Below, piece by piece: positions 1 to 9,135 of a DNA stretch of 64,000 nucleotides. Every line of letters starts with the position of its first letter. Position 1 is the first letter of the stretch. The notes below the pieces were generated by a model that saw nothing but the letters and a program-made list of their open reading frames with translations, did no database searches and was not told where the DNA came from. Both the position numbers and the translations under genes were made by a program. Source of the stretch: Synechococcus sp. CC9311 (GTDB lineage Bacteria > Cyanobacteriota > Cyanobacteriia > PCC-6307 > Cyanobiaceae); the NCBI RefSeq assembly GCF_000014585.1, contig NC_008319.1, positions 1,798,001-1,862,000 of the forward strand, written 5' to 3'.

Positions 1-323
1 GGAACACAGAGGATCTTGCCGTCGTAATGGCCGGTGTCATTCATGTCGAGCACCCCAATCGGCCTGGCCTTGATCAAACACCCCGCGAAGGTGGGTTCCG
101 CCATGATCACCATTGCATCGAGAGGCGATCCGTCCTCGGCAAGGGTATTGGGAACAAATCCATAGTCGAAGGGGTAGCGAATCGAGGGATGGAGCACACG
201 ATCCAGTGCCATCACTCCAACGTCTTCTGAAAACTCATATTTATTGCAACTACCTGCTGGGATCTCAACGATCAGATTGAGTAGCCCCGGAGAGGGAGAA
301 GGAGGCAGGGACCTCAGATCCAT
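1..323 (-). CDS. ppa: family I inorganic pyrophosphatase, C-terminus cut by window edge
   Basis: Soluble inorganic pyrophosphatase, which hydrolyses PPi to phosphate in the cytoplasm. Only the N-terminal ~107 residues are inside the window. The motifs EIPAGS..NKYE, YPFDYGF and, further on, D..G..D-G-K characteristic of family I enzymes are visible. The central signature reads D-G-S-P-L-D, whereas active enzymes have D-G-D-P-x-D; the middle aspartate (Asp67 in the E. coli enzyme) is replaced by serine. The ATG at 321-323 gives the family's usual N-terminus. A complete second paralogue lies at 18420-19007 and keeps the canonical motif, so this copy may be weakly active or inactive. The family call is secure; the activity statement is inference. 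Confidence 0.9.
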   Translation of the reverse strand, partial: MDLRSLPPSPSPGLLNLIVEIPAGSCNKYEFSEDVGVMALDRVLHPSIRYPFDYGFVPNTLAEDGSPLDAMVIMAEPTFAGCLIKARPIGVLDMNDTGHYDGKILCV

Positions 324-501
324 GGCGATCTTGCGCAGTGAGTGGTGTCAAAGAGTCGATTGGAGGTCGGTCGGTCAGCACAGCAGCCAACGGAATTCCA
401 AGGCTGGTGAAAGCGACGATGAACCCCAAAAAGGCAAGTGTTGGAGCAGCAACTTGAAAGGAGGGTTGCTGAGAAAGTTCGCGGGCAGGCTCGGGGTCCA
501 T
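265..501 (-). CDS. small single-pass membrane protein
   Basis: A 78-residue protein with one hydrophobic segment at about residues 19-45 (core APTLAFLGFIVAFTSLGIPL), then a polar tail. It begins at an ATG (499-501). The last ~20 codons overlap the start of the same-strand pyrophosphatase gene in another frame. The hydrophobic core resembles small conserved membrane proteins of marine picocyanobacteria, but I cannot assign a function. A later native stop or shorter tail is possible, because the C-terminus is low in character. The reading is supported by the clean membrane segment rather than by a named family. Confidence 0.55.
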   Translation of the reverse strand: MDPEPARELSQQPSFQVAAPTLAFLGFIVAFTSLGIPLAAVLTDRPPIDSLTPLTAQDRHGSEVPASFSLSGATQSDR

Positions 502-623
502 TCAGACAGGGTTAAGGACATCCGGTAGAGGGATTACCCCTATGCACTCCATGCGTGATGGCATGAAAAGCTCCGGAAAGGCGTTATGACAAAGCTAGAC
601 AGAATTGTCGCACCATCAAAGCT

Positions 624-1088
624 CTAAGCGGCTGGACGTTCTTGACGGTCACGACGGGCCGCAAGGTCGGATGGAGCTGCAGGAAGATAATCGAGGTGAG
701 CTCTAATCTGGCGCAATTCCTCGAGGATGGCGCCTAACACTTGCTGAATCGCAGTGGATGGAGAATTGAGGACTTCAACAGTGACTTCCTTGATTCTCAA
801 AACATCTTTTGCGAAGCGCGCAACTTCGTTTGGATGAAAATGAAGAGGATCTTTTTGGTCGCTACGGTATTCAGGATTTAATTTCCTGGGATTAAAAGGA
901 GGATTTAGATTACGAGGGTCAGTATTCGTATAGCGATATACAGAAGCTCTTGACCGGTTCAAAGATTTCTGGACATCGTCAATAGCAACTAAGGCGTCTG
1001 ATTGAGCCATCACTGCGTCAACATCTGTTCCGGATATTGAGGAATCTTCGGCAGCAGAAACAGAACTATTGATCGACCCAGGAAACAT
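624..1088 (-). CDS. conserved hypothetical protein with HTH-like segment
   Basis: A 154-residue soluble protein. Residues ~36-100 (VAIDDVQKSLNRSRASVYRY onward, ending in HPNEVARFAKDVL) look like a helix-turn-helix of the MerR/resolvase kind: 'a rule, a DNA-recognition helix, then an argument' layout. Residues ~105-140 form an amphipathic helix (VLGAILEELRQIRAHL). It is transcribed divergently from proS with about 150 bp between the starts. A DNA-binding or regulatory role is inference from the HTH-like part only; no ligand or target is evident. I believe homologues occur next to proS in other marine Synechococcus, but this is from memory. Confidence 0.7.
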   Translation of the reverse strand: MFPGSINSSVSAAEDSSISGTDVDAVMAQSDALVAIDDVQKSLNRSRASVYRYTNTDPRNLNPPFNPRKLNPEYRSDQKDPLHFHPNEVARFAKDVLRIKEVTVEVLNSPSTAIQQVLGAILEELRQIRAHLDYLPAAPSDLAARRDRQERPAA

Positions 1089-1236
1089 GAGACTGATTTA
1101 GGACTGACTGGATTGGGCAGACAGTAGCAGCTGAGACTCAGGATGCCAGCGTCGTTCCAAGCTATCGGGACACTTCCTGAAGCGACCTTTTTCTTGCAGC
1201 AGTGGTAGCTTCCACCCTCATTCAACGTTGATCGCT

Positions 1237-3033
1237 ATGCGCGTCTCCCGCCTGATGCTGGTGACGCTGCGGGATGTTCCCGCTGACGCCGAAATCGCCT
1301 CGCAACAATTGCTGATTCGTGGCGGATTTATCCGACGCGTTGGATCAGGAATCTATGCCTATCTCCCACTGATGTGGAGGGTTCTTCAAAGGGTGATGAG
1401 AATCGTCAGGGAGGAGATGAATCAAATTGGGGCTCTTGAAACGTTGCTACCGCAACTGCAACCCGCCGAATTATGGGAAAAGAGTGGCCGTTGGCAGGGC
1501 TACACCGCAGGCGAGGGGATCATGTTCCATCTTGAAGATCGCCAAGAGCGCTCCCTGGGACTAGGCCCTACCCACGAGGAAGTCATCACGGAATTAGCCA
1601 GTGATCTACTGAGGTCGTATCGCCAACTCCCCGTCACCCTTTACCAAATTCAGAGCAAATTCAGGGACGAAATTCGACCACGCTTTGGCTTGATGCGCGG
1701 CCGCGAATTCATCATGAAAGATGCCTATTCCTTTCATGGAGATGAAGGGGACCTGGCCAGAATGTATGAGGAGATGGAGAAGGCCTACACCCGTGTATTC
1801 CAACGTTGTGGTCTAACGGCTGTTGGTGTGGATGCCGATAGTGGAGCGATCGGCGGCGCCGCATCCCAGGAATTCATGGTGACGGCAGATGCTGGAGAAG
1901 ATTTAATCCTCATCAGTCCAGATGGTGATTACGCAGCAAATCAAGAGAAAGCGGTCTCGATCGCACCACCTGCTCTGCCGTTACCCAGCGGGGAATCTCG
2001 GGTCATTTCCACGCCCGGCCAGGTCACGATTGATGAGCTCTGTTCGGCCCAATCGCTCCATCCCAGCCAGGTCGTCAAAGTTCTGCTTCTCCTCGCCAAG
2101 CTTGAATCCGGCGATGAACAGCCGGTTCTTGTCTGTCTGCGAGGAGATCAAGAACTCAACGAGGTGAAGCTCGTCAATGCACTGACACAACAACTGGACA
2201 GCCCCGTTCTCGATCTCAGCCCGATCAATGCTGATCAAGTGAAAACACAAGGACTGCAGCCATTGCCGTTGGGCTCAATCGGTCCTGACCTCTCTGATCA
2301 CTCCCTCGCTGGGGCACGCAGCTGGAAAGAAAGGTTCTACAAACTCGCCGACACAACAGCTGCCGAACTAGAGCGCTTTGTCTGTGGAGCCAACACGAGC
2401 AACGAACACCGCTGGGGGGCCAGCTGGTCTGATCTCGGCACCATTCCAGCGATGGATCTTCGCAATGCCAAAGCAGGCGATCACTGTGTCCATCGCCCAG
2501 AACAGAGCCTTGAAGAACGACGCGGGATTGAGGTGGGGCATATTTTTCAACTCGGTCGTAAGTACTCCCTATCCATGGGAGCTCAAATCACCACCAAAGA
2601 AGGAAAACAGGAGCACCTCTGGATGGGGTGTTACGGCATCGGAATCTCACGACTGGCCCAAGCCGCCGTGGAGCAGCATCACGATGACGCCGGCATCATC
2701 TGGCCGCTCAGCATTGCTCCGTTTCAGGTGATTGTGGTGGTGGCCAATGTTCAAGACGAAGTCCAGATGGCTCTCGGTGAGGAGATTTACAACGAACTCC
2801 TGGCCTCAGGGATCGATGTCCTATTGGACGATCGAGGGGAGCGCGCGGGGGTGAAATTCAAGGATGCCGATCTCATTGGAATCCCTTGGAGAGTTGTCGT
2901 TGGTCGCGCTGCTGCAGAAGGGAATGTGGAACTGGTGAAACGTTCAGAACGGGACGCCAACGTTTTAAGCCGAGCCGAAGCCATTTCGTCCCTTCTCGAA
3001 GCAATCCCAACCGAGCTCCGCATCCAACTCTGA
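1237..3033 (+). CDS. proS: prolyl-tRNA synthetase
   Basis: Class II aminoacyl-tRNA synthetase that charges tRNA-Pro with proline in the cytoplasm. At 598 residues it is the long bacterial type. The N-terminal catalytic part contains GLGPTHEEVI and the RPRFGLMRGREFIMKDAYSF segment. An editing insertion of YbaK type occupies roughly residues 230-395 and hydrolyses Ala-tRNA-Pro in this family. Motif 3 (GCYGIGISR) is near residue 465, followed by the anticodon-binding domain with its VKFKDADLIGIPWRVVVG ending. I chose ATG 1237 (MRVSRLML) over an in-frame TTG at 1228. psb27 follows 31 bp downstream on the same strand. Confidence 0.97.
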   Translation: MRVSRLMLVTLRDVPADAEIASQQLLIRGGFIRRVGSGIYAYLPLMWRVLQRVMRIVREEMNQIGALETLLPQLQPAELWEKSGRWQGYTAGEGIMFHLEDRQERSLGLGPTHEEVITELASDLLRSYRQLPVTLYQIQSKFRDEIRPRFGLMRGREFIMKDAYSFHGDEGDLARMYEEMEKAYTRVFQRCGLTAVGVDADSGAIGGAASQEFMVTADAGEDLILISPDGDYAANQEKAVSIAPPALPLPSGESRVISTPGQVTIDELCSAQSLHPSQVVKVLLLLAKLESGDEQPVLVCLRGDQELNEVKLVNALTQQLDSPVLDLSPINADQVKTQGLQPLPLGSIGPDLSDHSLAGARSWKERFYKLADTTAAELERFVCGANTSNEHRWGASWSDLGTIPAMDLRNAKAGDHCVHRPEQSLEERRGIEVGHIFQLGRKYSLSMGAQITTKEGKQEHLWMGCYGIGISRLAQAAVEQHHDDAGIIWPLSIAPFQVIVVVANVQDEVQMALGEEIYNELLASGIDVLLDDRGERAGVKFKDADLIGIPWRVVVGRAAAEGNVELVKRSERDANVLSRAEAISSLLEAIPTELRIQL

Positions 3034-3064
3034 GCCGCGTAAAGTCCACCAAATTCCCTCCGTC

Positions 3065-3487
3065 ATGATCGCCGTACTTCAACGCCTTACCAGCCGTCTA
3101 ATCAATCTGAGCCTGGCTCTTTGCCTTGGGCTTTCTTTGCTCGTTACGGCCTGCGGCAACGAATCGTCCACCCTCACCGGAGATTACGTCCAAGACACTG
3201 TCGCTGTTGCCCACACAATTCACGACACATTGGCGTTGCCCCAGGACGCGGCGAATCGTCGAGAGGCTGATGGAGAGGCCCGCGACCTAATCACCGACTA
3301 CGTATCCCGTTACAGAGCACGTCCCAAGGTGAACGGCTTGAGTTCGTTTACCACCATGCAGACCGCGCTCAACTCCTTGGCTGGTCACTACAACAACTAC
3401 ACCAATCGTCCCGTTCCTGAGGCTCTAAGAGCCAGGATCGATAAGGAGCTGGGCAAGGCCGAGAAAGCAGCAGTTCGCGGCACTTGA
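3065..3487 (+). CDS. psb27: photosystem II assembly lipoprotein Psb27
   Basis: Lumenal lipoprotein that binds CP43 in photosystem II assembly and repair intermediates and keeps the Mn cluster site accessible. The 140-residue product has a signal sequence ending in a lipobox (L-V-T-A-C, Cys30), so it should be lipidated. The mature part is the helical Psb27 domain, with features YVQDTVAVAHTI, YVSRYRA and a terminal AL.SLAGHYNNYTNRPVPEALRARI. It starts at ATG 3065, just downstream of proS. Length and layout fit cyanobacterial Psb27 well. Confidence 0.95.
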   Translation: MIAVLQRLTSRLINLSLALCLGLSLLVTACGNESSTLTGDYVQDTVAVAHTIHDTLALPQDAANRREADGEARDLITDYVSRYRARPKVNGLSSFTTMQTALNSLAGHYNNYTNRPVPEALRARIDKELGKAEKAAVRGT

Positions 3488-3577
3488 TCACAAAATCGAA
3501 CAGCACTTTGACCGCAGGCATCACTGTCTGCGAAACTGCTGGATTGTGCAGAAATGCGGCTTCGGGCCGCCGATTCT

Positions 3578-4891
3578 TTGGCCAACGTTGTCGTCATCGG
3601 TGCTCAATGGGGTGACGAGGGAAAAGGAAAGATCACCGATCTTCTGAGCCGCTCCGCTGATGTTGTCGTGCGTTATCAGGGAGGTGTTAACGCCGGCCAC
3701 ACCATCGTGGTGGACGGTCGAGTGCTCAAGCTTCATCTGATCCCTTCCGGAATCCTCTATCCAGACACCACTTGCCTGATCGGCTCCGGAACTGTGGTCG
3801 ATCCCAAAGTGATGCTTGGAGAACTCGACATGCTGATCTCCAACGGGATTGACATCTCAGGCCTCCAGCTGGCTTCAACTGCGCACATCACGATGCCTTA
3901 CCACCGCCTCTTGGATCTGGCGATGGAAAAGCAACGAGGTGAACGCAAGATCGGCACAACCGGCCGCGGCATCGGCCCCACCTACGCAGACAAGTCTCAG
4001 CGAAGTGGCATCCGGGTTCTTGACCTGCTCGACGAAGCTCGACTGCGTGATCGGCTTGAAGGCCCGCTGAGCGAGAAGAATCAATTGCTTGAAACCATTT
4101 ATGGCGAAAAGCCATTGGATCCTGAAGAGATCATTCGTGAATATCTGGCTTACGGAAAACGCTTAGCCCCTCATGTGGTGGATTGCACCCGCGCCATCCA
4201 TGAAGCCGCAAGCGACCGCAAAAATATTCTTTTTGAAGGAGCACAAGGAACTCTGCTCGACCTTGATCACGGCACCTATCCCTACGTGACCTCCTCTAAC
4301 CCTGTGTCAGGAGGTGCCTGCATCGGTGCAGGTGTAGGTCCGACCCTGATCGACAGAGTGATTGGAGTCGCCAAGGCTTACACCACTCGAGTTGGGGAAG
4401 GGCCCTTCCCCACAGAGCTGTCGGGAAGCTTGAACGACCAGCTCTGTGATCGAGGCGGGGAATTTGGAACGACGACTGGCCGCCGTCGCCGCTGTGGCTG
4501 GTTTGATGGCGTGATTGGGCGTTACGCCGTTCAAGTCAACGGACTGGATTGCCTTGCAATCACCAAGCTCGATGTACTGGACGAAATGGATAAAATACAA
4601 GTGTCAGTGGCTTACGAGCTCGATGGCGAACGTATTGATTACTTCCCGAGCTGCTCCGAAGATTTCGCTCGCTGCAAGCCAATCTTTGAGACCCTTCCAG
4701 GCTGGCAATGTTCCACAGCTGAATGCCGTCGGCTCGAAGACCTTCCTGCTCCAGCGATGGACTACCTGCGTTTCCTCGCTGACCTAATGGACGTGCCGAT
4801 TGCGATCGTTTCCCTCGGTGCAAGCCGAGACCAAACGATCGTGGTGGAGGATCCGATCCATGGCCCTAAGCGCGCGCTCCTCAGCGCTTAG
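3578..4891 (+). CDS. purA: adenylosuccinate synthetase
   Basis: Converts IMP and aspartate to adenylosuccinate using GTP, the first committed step from IMP to AMP. The start of the domain carries [11 protein letters not shown] (GTP/IMP site). Later come [33 protein letters not shown] and [12 protein letters not shown], all diagnostic. The homologous N-terminus ([17 protein letters not shown]) begins at a TTG at 3578; an in-frame ATG at 3554 would add eight unrelated residues, so TTG initiation is my choice. At ~437 residues it is full length. It lies between psb27 and a PfkB kinase on the same strand. Confidence 0.97.
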   Translation: MANVVVIGAQWGDEGKGKITDLLSRSADVVVRYQGGVNAGHTIVVDGRVLKLHLIPSGILYPDTTCLIGSGTVVDPKVMLGELDMLISNGIDISGLQLASTAHITMPYHRLLDLAMEKQRGERKIGTTGRGIGPTYADKSQRSGIRVLDLLDEARLRDRLEGPLSEKNQLLETIYGEKPLDPEEIIREYLAYGKRLAPHVVDCTRAIHEAASDRKNILFEGAQGTLLDLDHGTYPYVTSSNPVSGGACIGAGVGPTLIDRVIGVAKAYTTRVGEGPFPTELSGSLNDQLCDRGGEFGTTTGRRRRCGWFDGVIGRYAVQVNGLDCLAITKLDVLDEMDKIQVSVAYELDGERIDYFPSCSEDFARCKPIFETLPGWQCSTAECRRLEDLPAPAMDYLRFLADLMDVPIAIVSLGASRDQTIVVEDPIHGPKRALLSA

Positions 4892-4963
4892 GGCAGGCAA
4901 TCGCCCACTGGCAGCAGCTAACCAGCGAACAGGCATACTTCCGCTGTATTAACGACAGCAGAG

Positions 4964-5977
4964 ATGTCCTCCACTCCCCGGTTCAACACTGCCAGTTCTC
5001 TCGACGTCGTAGGCATCGGCAATGCCATCGTCGACGTGTTGGTTCAAGCCGAGGACCAGTTTCTGAGCGATCACAACCTCAGCAAGGGCAGCATGGCTCT
5101 TGTTGATGAAGATCAAGCCAAAAGCCTTTACGAAGCCAGCGGTCCAGGTCTCGAAACCTCTGGAGGGTCAGCAGCCAACACTCTGGCCGGTCTCGCTCAA
5201 CTCGGGAGCAAATCCGGTTTCATCGGTCGTGTTCGTGACGACCAACTCGGAACCATCTTTATCCACGACATCCGTGCCGTAGGGACCCGTTTCGACACAC
5301 CGGCTGCCGTGACCGGTGCGAGCACGGCCCGTTGCCTCATCCTCGTGACCTCGGACGCCGAACGCACGATGTGCACCTACCTCGGTGCCTCAACCCAACT
5401 GGACCCTGATGATCTCGACCTCTCGATGGTTCGCGACACCAAGGTTCTCTATCTCGAGGGCTACCTCTGGGATAGTCCTGCAGCAAAAAAAGCCTTCATC
5501 ACGGCGGCTGAAGCCTGCCGAGATAGCGGAGGACAAGTCGCCCTCTCCCTGTCCGATGGCTTCTGCGTGGACCGTCACCGTGAAAGCTTTCTCGAGCTTG
5601 TCGATGGACATGTGGATGTGCTCTTTGCCAATGAGGATGAAATCAAATCGCTTTACGGAACAGCAGATTTCGAGAGCGCACTCGAGCAAGTAAAAGGTCG
5701 CTGCAGCGTGGCCGTCCTAACCCGCAGCGCTCAAGGCTCTGTTGTTCTTTGCGGTGATCAGAGATGGGAAATCCCCTCCTACAAACTCGGCGATCTCGTT
5801 GACACCACAGGAGCCGGCGATCTGTATGCAGGTGGGTTCCTTCATGGCTACACCCAAAACCTTCCTTTGGATGTCTGCGGAAAAATGGGGTCCATCTGTG
5901 CCGGACAAGTCGTGACCCAACTAGGGCCTCGCTCGAAGGTTTCATTGCCAGATCTGATCGCTAAGCATCTGGATTGA
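4964..5977 (+). CDS. PfkB-family carbohydrate/nucleoside kinase
   Basis: A 337-residue ribokinase-fold kinase that uses ATP to phosphorylate a sugar or nucleoside hydroxyl. Signature 1 (SGGSAANTLAGLAQLG) is near residues 65-80. Signature 2 (DTTGAGDLYAGGFLHG), with the anion hole and catalytic Asp, is near residue 280. The sequence resembles the adenosine-kinase-like branch common in cyanobacteria, but substrate cannot be read from sequence. Its position after purA makes a purine nucleoside substrate plausible, which is only inference. The 3' end overlaps the tail of the broken cutA on the opposite strand by 17 nt. Confidence 0.9.
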   Translation: MSSTPRFNTASSLDVVGIGNAIVDVLVQAEDQFLSDHNLSKGSMALVDEDQAKSLYEASGPGLETSGGSAANTLAGLAQLGSKSGFIGRVRDDQLGTIFIHDIRAVGTRFDTPAAVTGASTARCLILVTSDAERTMCTYLGASTQLDPDDLDLSMVRDTKVLYLEGYLWDSPAAKKAFITAAEACRDSGGQVALSLSDGFCVDRHRESFLELVDGHVDVLFANEDEIKSLYGTADFESALEQVKGRCSVAVLTRSAQGSVVLCGDQRWEIPSYKLGDLVDTTGAGDLYAGGFLHGYTQNLPLDVCGKMGSICAGQVVTQLGPRSKVSLPDLIAKHLD

Positions 5978-6123
5978 TGGACGCCGCGGCCCATACGCCA
6001 TAGGCCTGCAATAGCTGAGCCTGCCAGCTCAAGGCTGATCAGCTGCTCAGGGACTGCAAAGGCTCTCTGTTGATCAGCCTCGGTGGTTAAAACCAACCAC
6101 AAAGCATCAGGGTGTTTTGCCAT
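5961..6123 (-). pseudogene. cutA: cutA remnant with internal deletion and frame change
   Basis: The reading frame opening at ATG 6121-6123 begins like CutA, the small trimeric divalent-metal tolerance protein: LWLVLTTEADQQRA, then EQLISLELA. After about 33 codons homology stops. In the next frame (+1), the same stretch reads WQAQLLQAYGVWAAASINP and ends at a TAG (5961-5963), which matches the CutA C-terminal helix. About 50 core residues, including the metal-binding and trimer core, are missing, and the two ends are out of frame. The start overlaps the 3' end of cobK by 17 nt, the arrangement of a translationally coupled gene. I read this as a former cobK-cutA operon in which cutA has lost its middle. 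Confidence 0.75.
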
Positions 6124-6901
6124 TCAGATGCGCCAGAAGCTGGCTCACGCTATTCACAACAGGAACCTCAGCAATCGGTGCAGGTCGGCGCAGTAGCCAT
6201 AACCCAAACCCCATCTGCATCGAAAGGCGCGCCCAGAGCGCCTCAGTCGCTCCCCCAGACTGCCTGCAGACCACGTCTGTGATGGCCCAGCGCCTGCAAA
6301 CCGCAGCTTCCAATGCACCTGGCTCGGGACCCTGGAGTGGTCGCACCACTGCTAAGTGTTCAGACGGAATGCCAGCTGCTGCTGCCTGTATCAGAGACAG
6401 TGGTGAAGGAAGAACACGGGCAAACACCGTGGCACCTGCTTTACGAGCGACCATCGCTGCTTCAACCAACTGGCGGGCACCTAGGGCCAGAAGTAGTTGT
6501 CGTCCCGATAAGGGCTGATCAGCAAGGTCAGCTATGGAGCCGAGCACAACCGCCTGCCCCGAGGCCTCCATACGCCGTTCGAACCGCACCAACCGATGGC
6601 CCGAGCGCTTGCAAGCCTGGTTCAACTGGTCACTAATCCTCAGTGCAAACGGGTGAGTGGCATCCACAACCCAATCCACAGGAATCGTCTGCAGCCATTG
6701 CGAAATCCCCCATGAACCATCCAGAGCTCCCACGTGGATTGCTTCCAATGCCATTCCCCGATAGGGATGGGCAGCCATGTCACCCACAACGCTGACGTGA
6801 ACATGCCAACCCTGCGAGATCAGAACCTCGGCCAAATGCGGGCCATCACCTGTACCTGCCAGCAACCAGACAGTCCCCTGGCGATTCTCCTGTCGGTGCA
6901 T
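6107..6901 (-). CDS. cobK: precorrin-6A reductase
   Basis: NADPH-dependent reductase of the corrin ring (precorrin-6A to dihydroprecorrin-6A, or the cobalt form as CbiJ) in cobalamin biosynthesis. The N-terminal nucleotide-binding loop reads LLAGTGDGPHLAEVL; VDATHPFALRIS and RFERR are typical of the family. I prefer ATG 6901 over a GTG at 6922, because it puts the family N-terminus at the start and leaves room for a shared promoter with the divergent ssb. The 264-residue length is normal. The 3' end overlaps the cutA remnant, suggesting a former two-gene operon. Confidence 0.88.
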   Translation of the reverse strand: MHRQENRQGTVWLLAGTGDGPHLAEVLISQGWHVHVSVVGDMAAHPYRGMALEAIHVGALDGSWGISQWLQTIPVDWVVDATHPFALRISDQLNQACKRSGHRLVRFERRMEASGQAVVLGSIADLADQPLSGRQLLLALGARQLVEAAMVARKAGATVFARVLPSPLSLIQAAAAGIPSEHLAVVRPLQGPEPGALEAAVCRRWAITDVVCRQSGGATEALWARLSMQMGFGLWLLRRPAPIAEVPVVNSVSQLLAHLNGKTP

Positions 6902-6930
6902 CAGGATGGCACTCACTGTCACAGCTGAGA

Positions 6931-7413
6931 ATGAACCACTGCGTGCTCGAGGTGGATGTCCTTCAAGCTCCCACCCTGCGATATACCCAAGACAATCAAA
7001 CTCCCATTGCGGAGATGGACGTGTCCTTCGATGCTCTCCGACCCGATGACCCCAAGGGGCAATTGAAGGTCGTCGGATGGGGCAACCTCGCCCAGGACCT
7101 TCAAAATCGCGTGCAAGTCGGGCAGCGGCTGGTGATTGAGGGCCGACTGCGTATGAACACAGTTCCCCGTCAAGACGGCACCAAAGAGAAGAGAGCTGAG
7201 TTCACCCTCTCGCGGCTGCATTCAGTGGGCGCACCGGGGCCCAGCCAAGGCAAGCCCGCTACCGCTGCGCGCACAGTGCCAGCTCGACCGGTACCAGCTC
7301 AAACGCCCCAGTCTTCCGAATCACCGACCAAGCCCACGGCTGCTGGGCAGGATTCAGCGGCTCAATGGAACACCTCTCCACTGGTTCCTGAGACCGACGA
7401 CATTCCCTTTTAA
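6931..7413 (+). CDS. ssb: single-stranded DNA-binding protein
   Basis: Binds and protects single-stranded DNA during replication, recombination and repair. Residues ~1-105 form the OB fold (NHCVLEVDVLQAP..., VVGWGNLAQDL, GQRLVIEGRL). A Pro/Ala/Ser/Thr-rich linker follows, and the acidic C-terminal tip ends in DDIPF, the docking peptide for partner proteins such as PriA, encoded about 3 kb away. The OB sequence is diverged compared with E. coli SSB but normal for cyanobacteria. It is transcribed divergently from cobK with only ~30 bp between the starts. Confidence 0.92.
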   Translation: MNHCVLEVDVLQAPTLRYTQDNQTPIAEMDVSFDALRPDDPKGQLKVVGWGNLAQDLQNRVQVGQRLVIEGRLRMNTVPRQDGTKEKRAEFTLSRLHSVGAPGPSQGKPATAARTVPARPVPAQTPQSSESPTKPTAAGQDSAAQWNTSPLVPETDDIPF

Positions 7414-7434
7414 CTCCCCCAAGCTCCAGACTTT

Positions 7435-7629
7435 TCACTGATTTTTGTCAGATAATTGCTCTGAGGCGCGCAAGAGCAGCTGACCAAGTTCTCGCTCGAG
7501 GGCCGCTAGATCCAGTCTCAAGTCTGGCCAGCGGCCGCGATCAATTTGTTCGAGCAACCAAGCGCGATCAGTCTCCAGCAGTGCAATTAGCTCTCGGGTT
7601 TCTAGAGGCTGCTCGGACGTGGTGTTCAT
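7435..7629 (-). CDS. small conserved hypothetical protein
   Basis: A 64-residue, highly charged, all-helical protein rich in Leu and Glu (LIALLETDRAWLLEQIDRGRW, then LDLAALERELGQLLLRA), which looks like a short coiled coil. It begins at ATG 7627-7629. It sits between the convergent ssb and the divergent DUF2854 gene. No function can be assigned, and no motif beyond the helices is visible. Confidence 0.65.
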   Translation of the reverse strand: MNTTSEQPLETRELIALLETDRAWLLEQIDRGRWPDLRLDLAALERELGQLLLRASEQLSDKNQ

Positions 7630-7696
7630 GATTTTTGGACTCCTCCACCCATCCTGAAGCCCTCTTGGTCACAATGGCTTTAATTCACGGGCCCCC

Positions 7697-8263
7697 ATGA
7701 ACGAGCTCATTTCGCCCGGAAGTCTGATCACCATCGCTGGCGGTGTCCTCACCGTGGTTGGTGCACTGGCCTACGGAGCTGGCAATGCCAATCTCAGCCT
7801 GCCCACCATTTTTTACGGAATTCCGATTCTTCTCGGAGGTCTTGCGCTCAAATCCTCAGAACTTCCCCCAGCACGCCGGGTGACACCAAAAGCACAATTT
7901 CGGGAGGAACGCGAGGCGGCGTCTCCGGAGCTGGTCAAGCTGCTGAACGACGTCACTCGCTGGCGCTACGGACAGAAAGCTCACCTCGAAAGCTCACTCG
8001 AAGCGTTGAAACTCTGGGATGAAGACAAGCCTTCTCAGCTGCTGGAGATCGAAGAAATCAGTAATGAATCCGGATACGGTCTGAGGATTCGCTTTGCCTG
8101 CGAAGCGGTAGGCCTCGAACGTTGGCAAGAACGTCGCGAGCGTTTGGGTCGCTTTTTTGCCAAAGGTTTAGAAGCGCAAATCATCCCCCTGGAAAACGAT
8201 CAACTCGATTTGACCCTGCTCCCGAAGAGTGACGCCTCGACAAGCGAGCATGGAGAGCCCTGA
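7697..8263 (+). CDS. DUF2854 membrane protein
   Basis: A 188-residue protein of the DUF2854 family, found in cyanobacteria and plastids of plants, with unknown biochemical function. Two hydrophobic segments near the N-terminus (about residues 10-28 and 34-52, with [15 protein letters not shown]) anchor it. The rest is a soluble domain with [20 protein letters not shown] and [18 protein letters not shown]. It begins at ATG 7697 and ends 11 bp before argB on the same strand, so they may be co-transcribed. Family recognition is from memory of the N-terminal signature. Confidence 0.85.
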   Translation: MNELISPGSLITIAGGVLTVVGALAYGAGNANLSLPTIFYGIPILLGGLALKSSELPPARRVTPKAQFREEREAASPELVKLLNDVTRWRYGQKAHLESSLEALKLWDEDKPSQLLEIEEISNESGYGLRIRFACEAVGLERWQERRERLGRFFAKGLEAQIIPLENDQLDLTLLPKSDASTSEHGEP

Positions 8264-8274
8264 GCACCTGCAGC

Positions 8275-9132
8275 ATGGATGATTCCCTACGGGTCTCCGT
8301 CCTGAGCGAGGCCCTTCCTTACATCCAACGATTCGCTGGTCGGCGAATCGTGGTCAAGTACGGCGGAGCGGCCATGGTCCACGCAGAGCTGCGTGACGCC
8401 GTTTTTCGCGATATTGCTCTGCTGGCCAGCGTGGGAGTGCAGCCGGTTGTGGTTCATGGCGGTGGCCCAGAGATCAACACCTGGCTCAAGCGGCTCGACA
8501 TTCGCTCCGAATTTCGCGACGGCTTGCGGGTCACCGATGCCGAGACGATGGACGTGGTGGAAATGGTTCTTGTTGGTCGCGTAAACAAACAGATCGTCAA
8601 TGGACTGAATCGTCTGGGAGCTAGCGCTGTAGGCCTCAGCGGTAGCGACGGCCGACTGGTCGAAGCACGTCCCTGGGGTGATGGCAACCATGGCTTGGTC
8701 GGCGATGTTGCTCGGGTGAATCCAGATGTGCTGGAACCACTCCTGGCACGGGGATACGTTCCTGTGATTTCAAGCGTGGCTGCCAACCCTGAAGGGGAAT
8801 CTCACAACATCAATGCCGACACTGTTGCTGGTGAACTTGCTGCGGCACTCGAAGCAGAGAAATTGATTTTGTTAACTGACACCCAAGGGATCCTTCGCGA
8901 TCGCGACAATCCCAACTCCCTGATCCGACAACTCAGGCTGTCTGAGGCAAGGCAATTGATCCACGATGGTGTTGTTGCCGGTGGGATGACGCCCAAAACC
9001 GAATGCTGCATTCGTGCCCTGGCTCAAGGGGTTGCTGCAGCGCACATCGTTGATGGTCGTGTACCCCATGCTCTTCTCCTTGAAGTCTTCACCGATGCAG
9101 GAATCGGAACGATGGTGTTGGGCTGCGGTTAA
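8275..9132 (+). CDS. argB: acetylglutamate kinase
   Basis: Phosphorylates N-acetylglutamate, the second and controlling step of arginine synthesis. The 285-residue product has the amino-acid-kinase fold: VKYGGAAM (ATP phosphate site), [11 protein letters not shown] (substrate loop), [15 protein letters not shown] and [14 protein letters not shown]. In cyanobacteria this enzyme is inhibited by arginine and relieved by binding the nitrogen sensor PII; the sequence is of that hexameric class by length and by its N-terminal helix ([11 protein letters not shown]). It starts at ATG 8275 and is followed 3 bp later by the DUF3153 gene. Confidence 0.97.
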   Translation: MDDSLRVSVLSEALPYIQRFAGRRIVVKYGGAAMVHAELRDAVFRDIALLASVGVQPVVVHGGGPEINTWLKRLDIRSEFRDGLRVTDAETMDVVEMVLVGRVNKQIVNGLNRLGASAVGLSGSDGRLVEARPWGDGNHGLVGDVARVNPDVLEPLLARGYVPVISSVAANPEGESHNINADTVAGELAAALEAEKLILLTDTQGILRDRDNPNSLIRQLRLSEARQLIHDGVVAGGMTPKTECCIRALAQGVAAAHIVDGRVPHALLLEVFTDAGIGTMVLGCG

Positions 9133-9135
9133 GCG

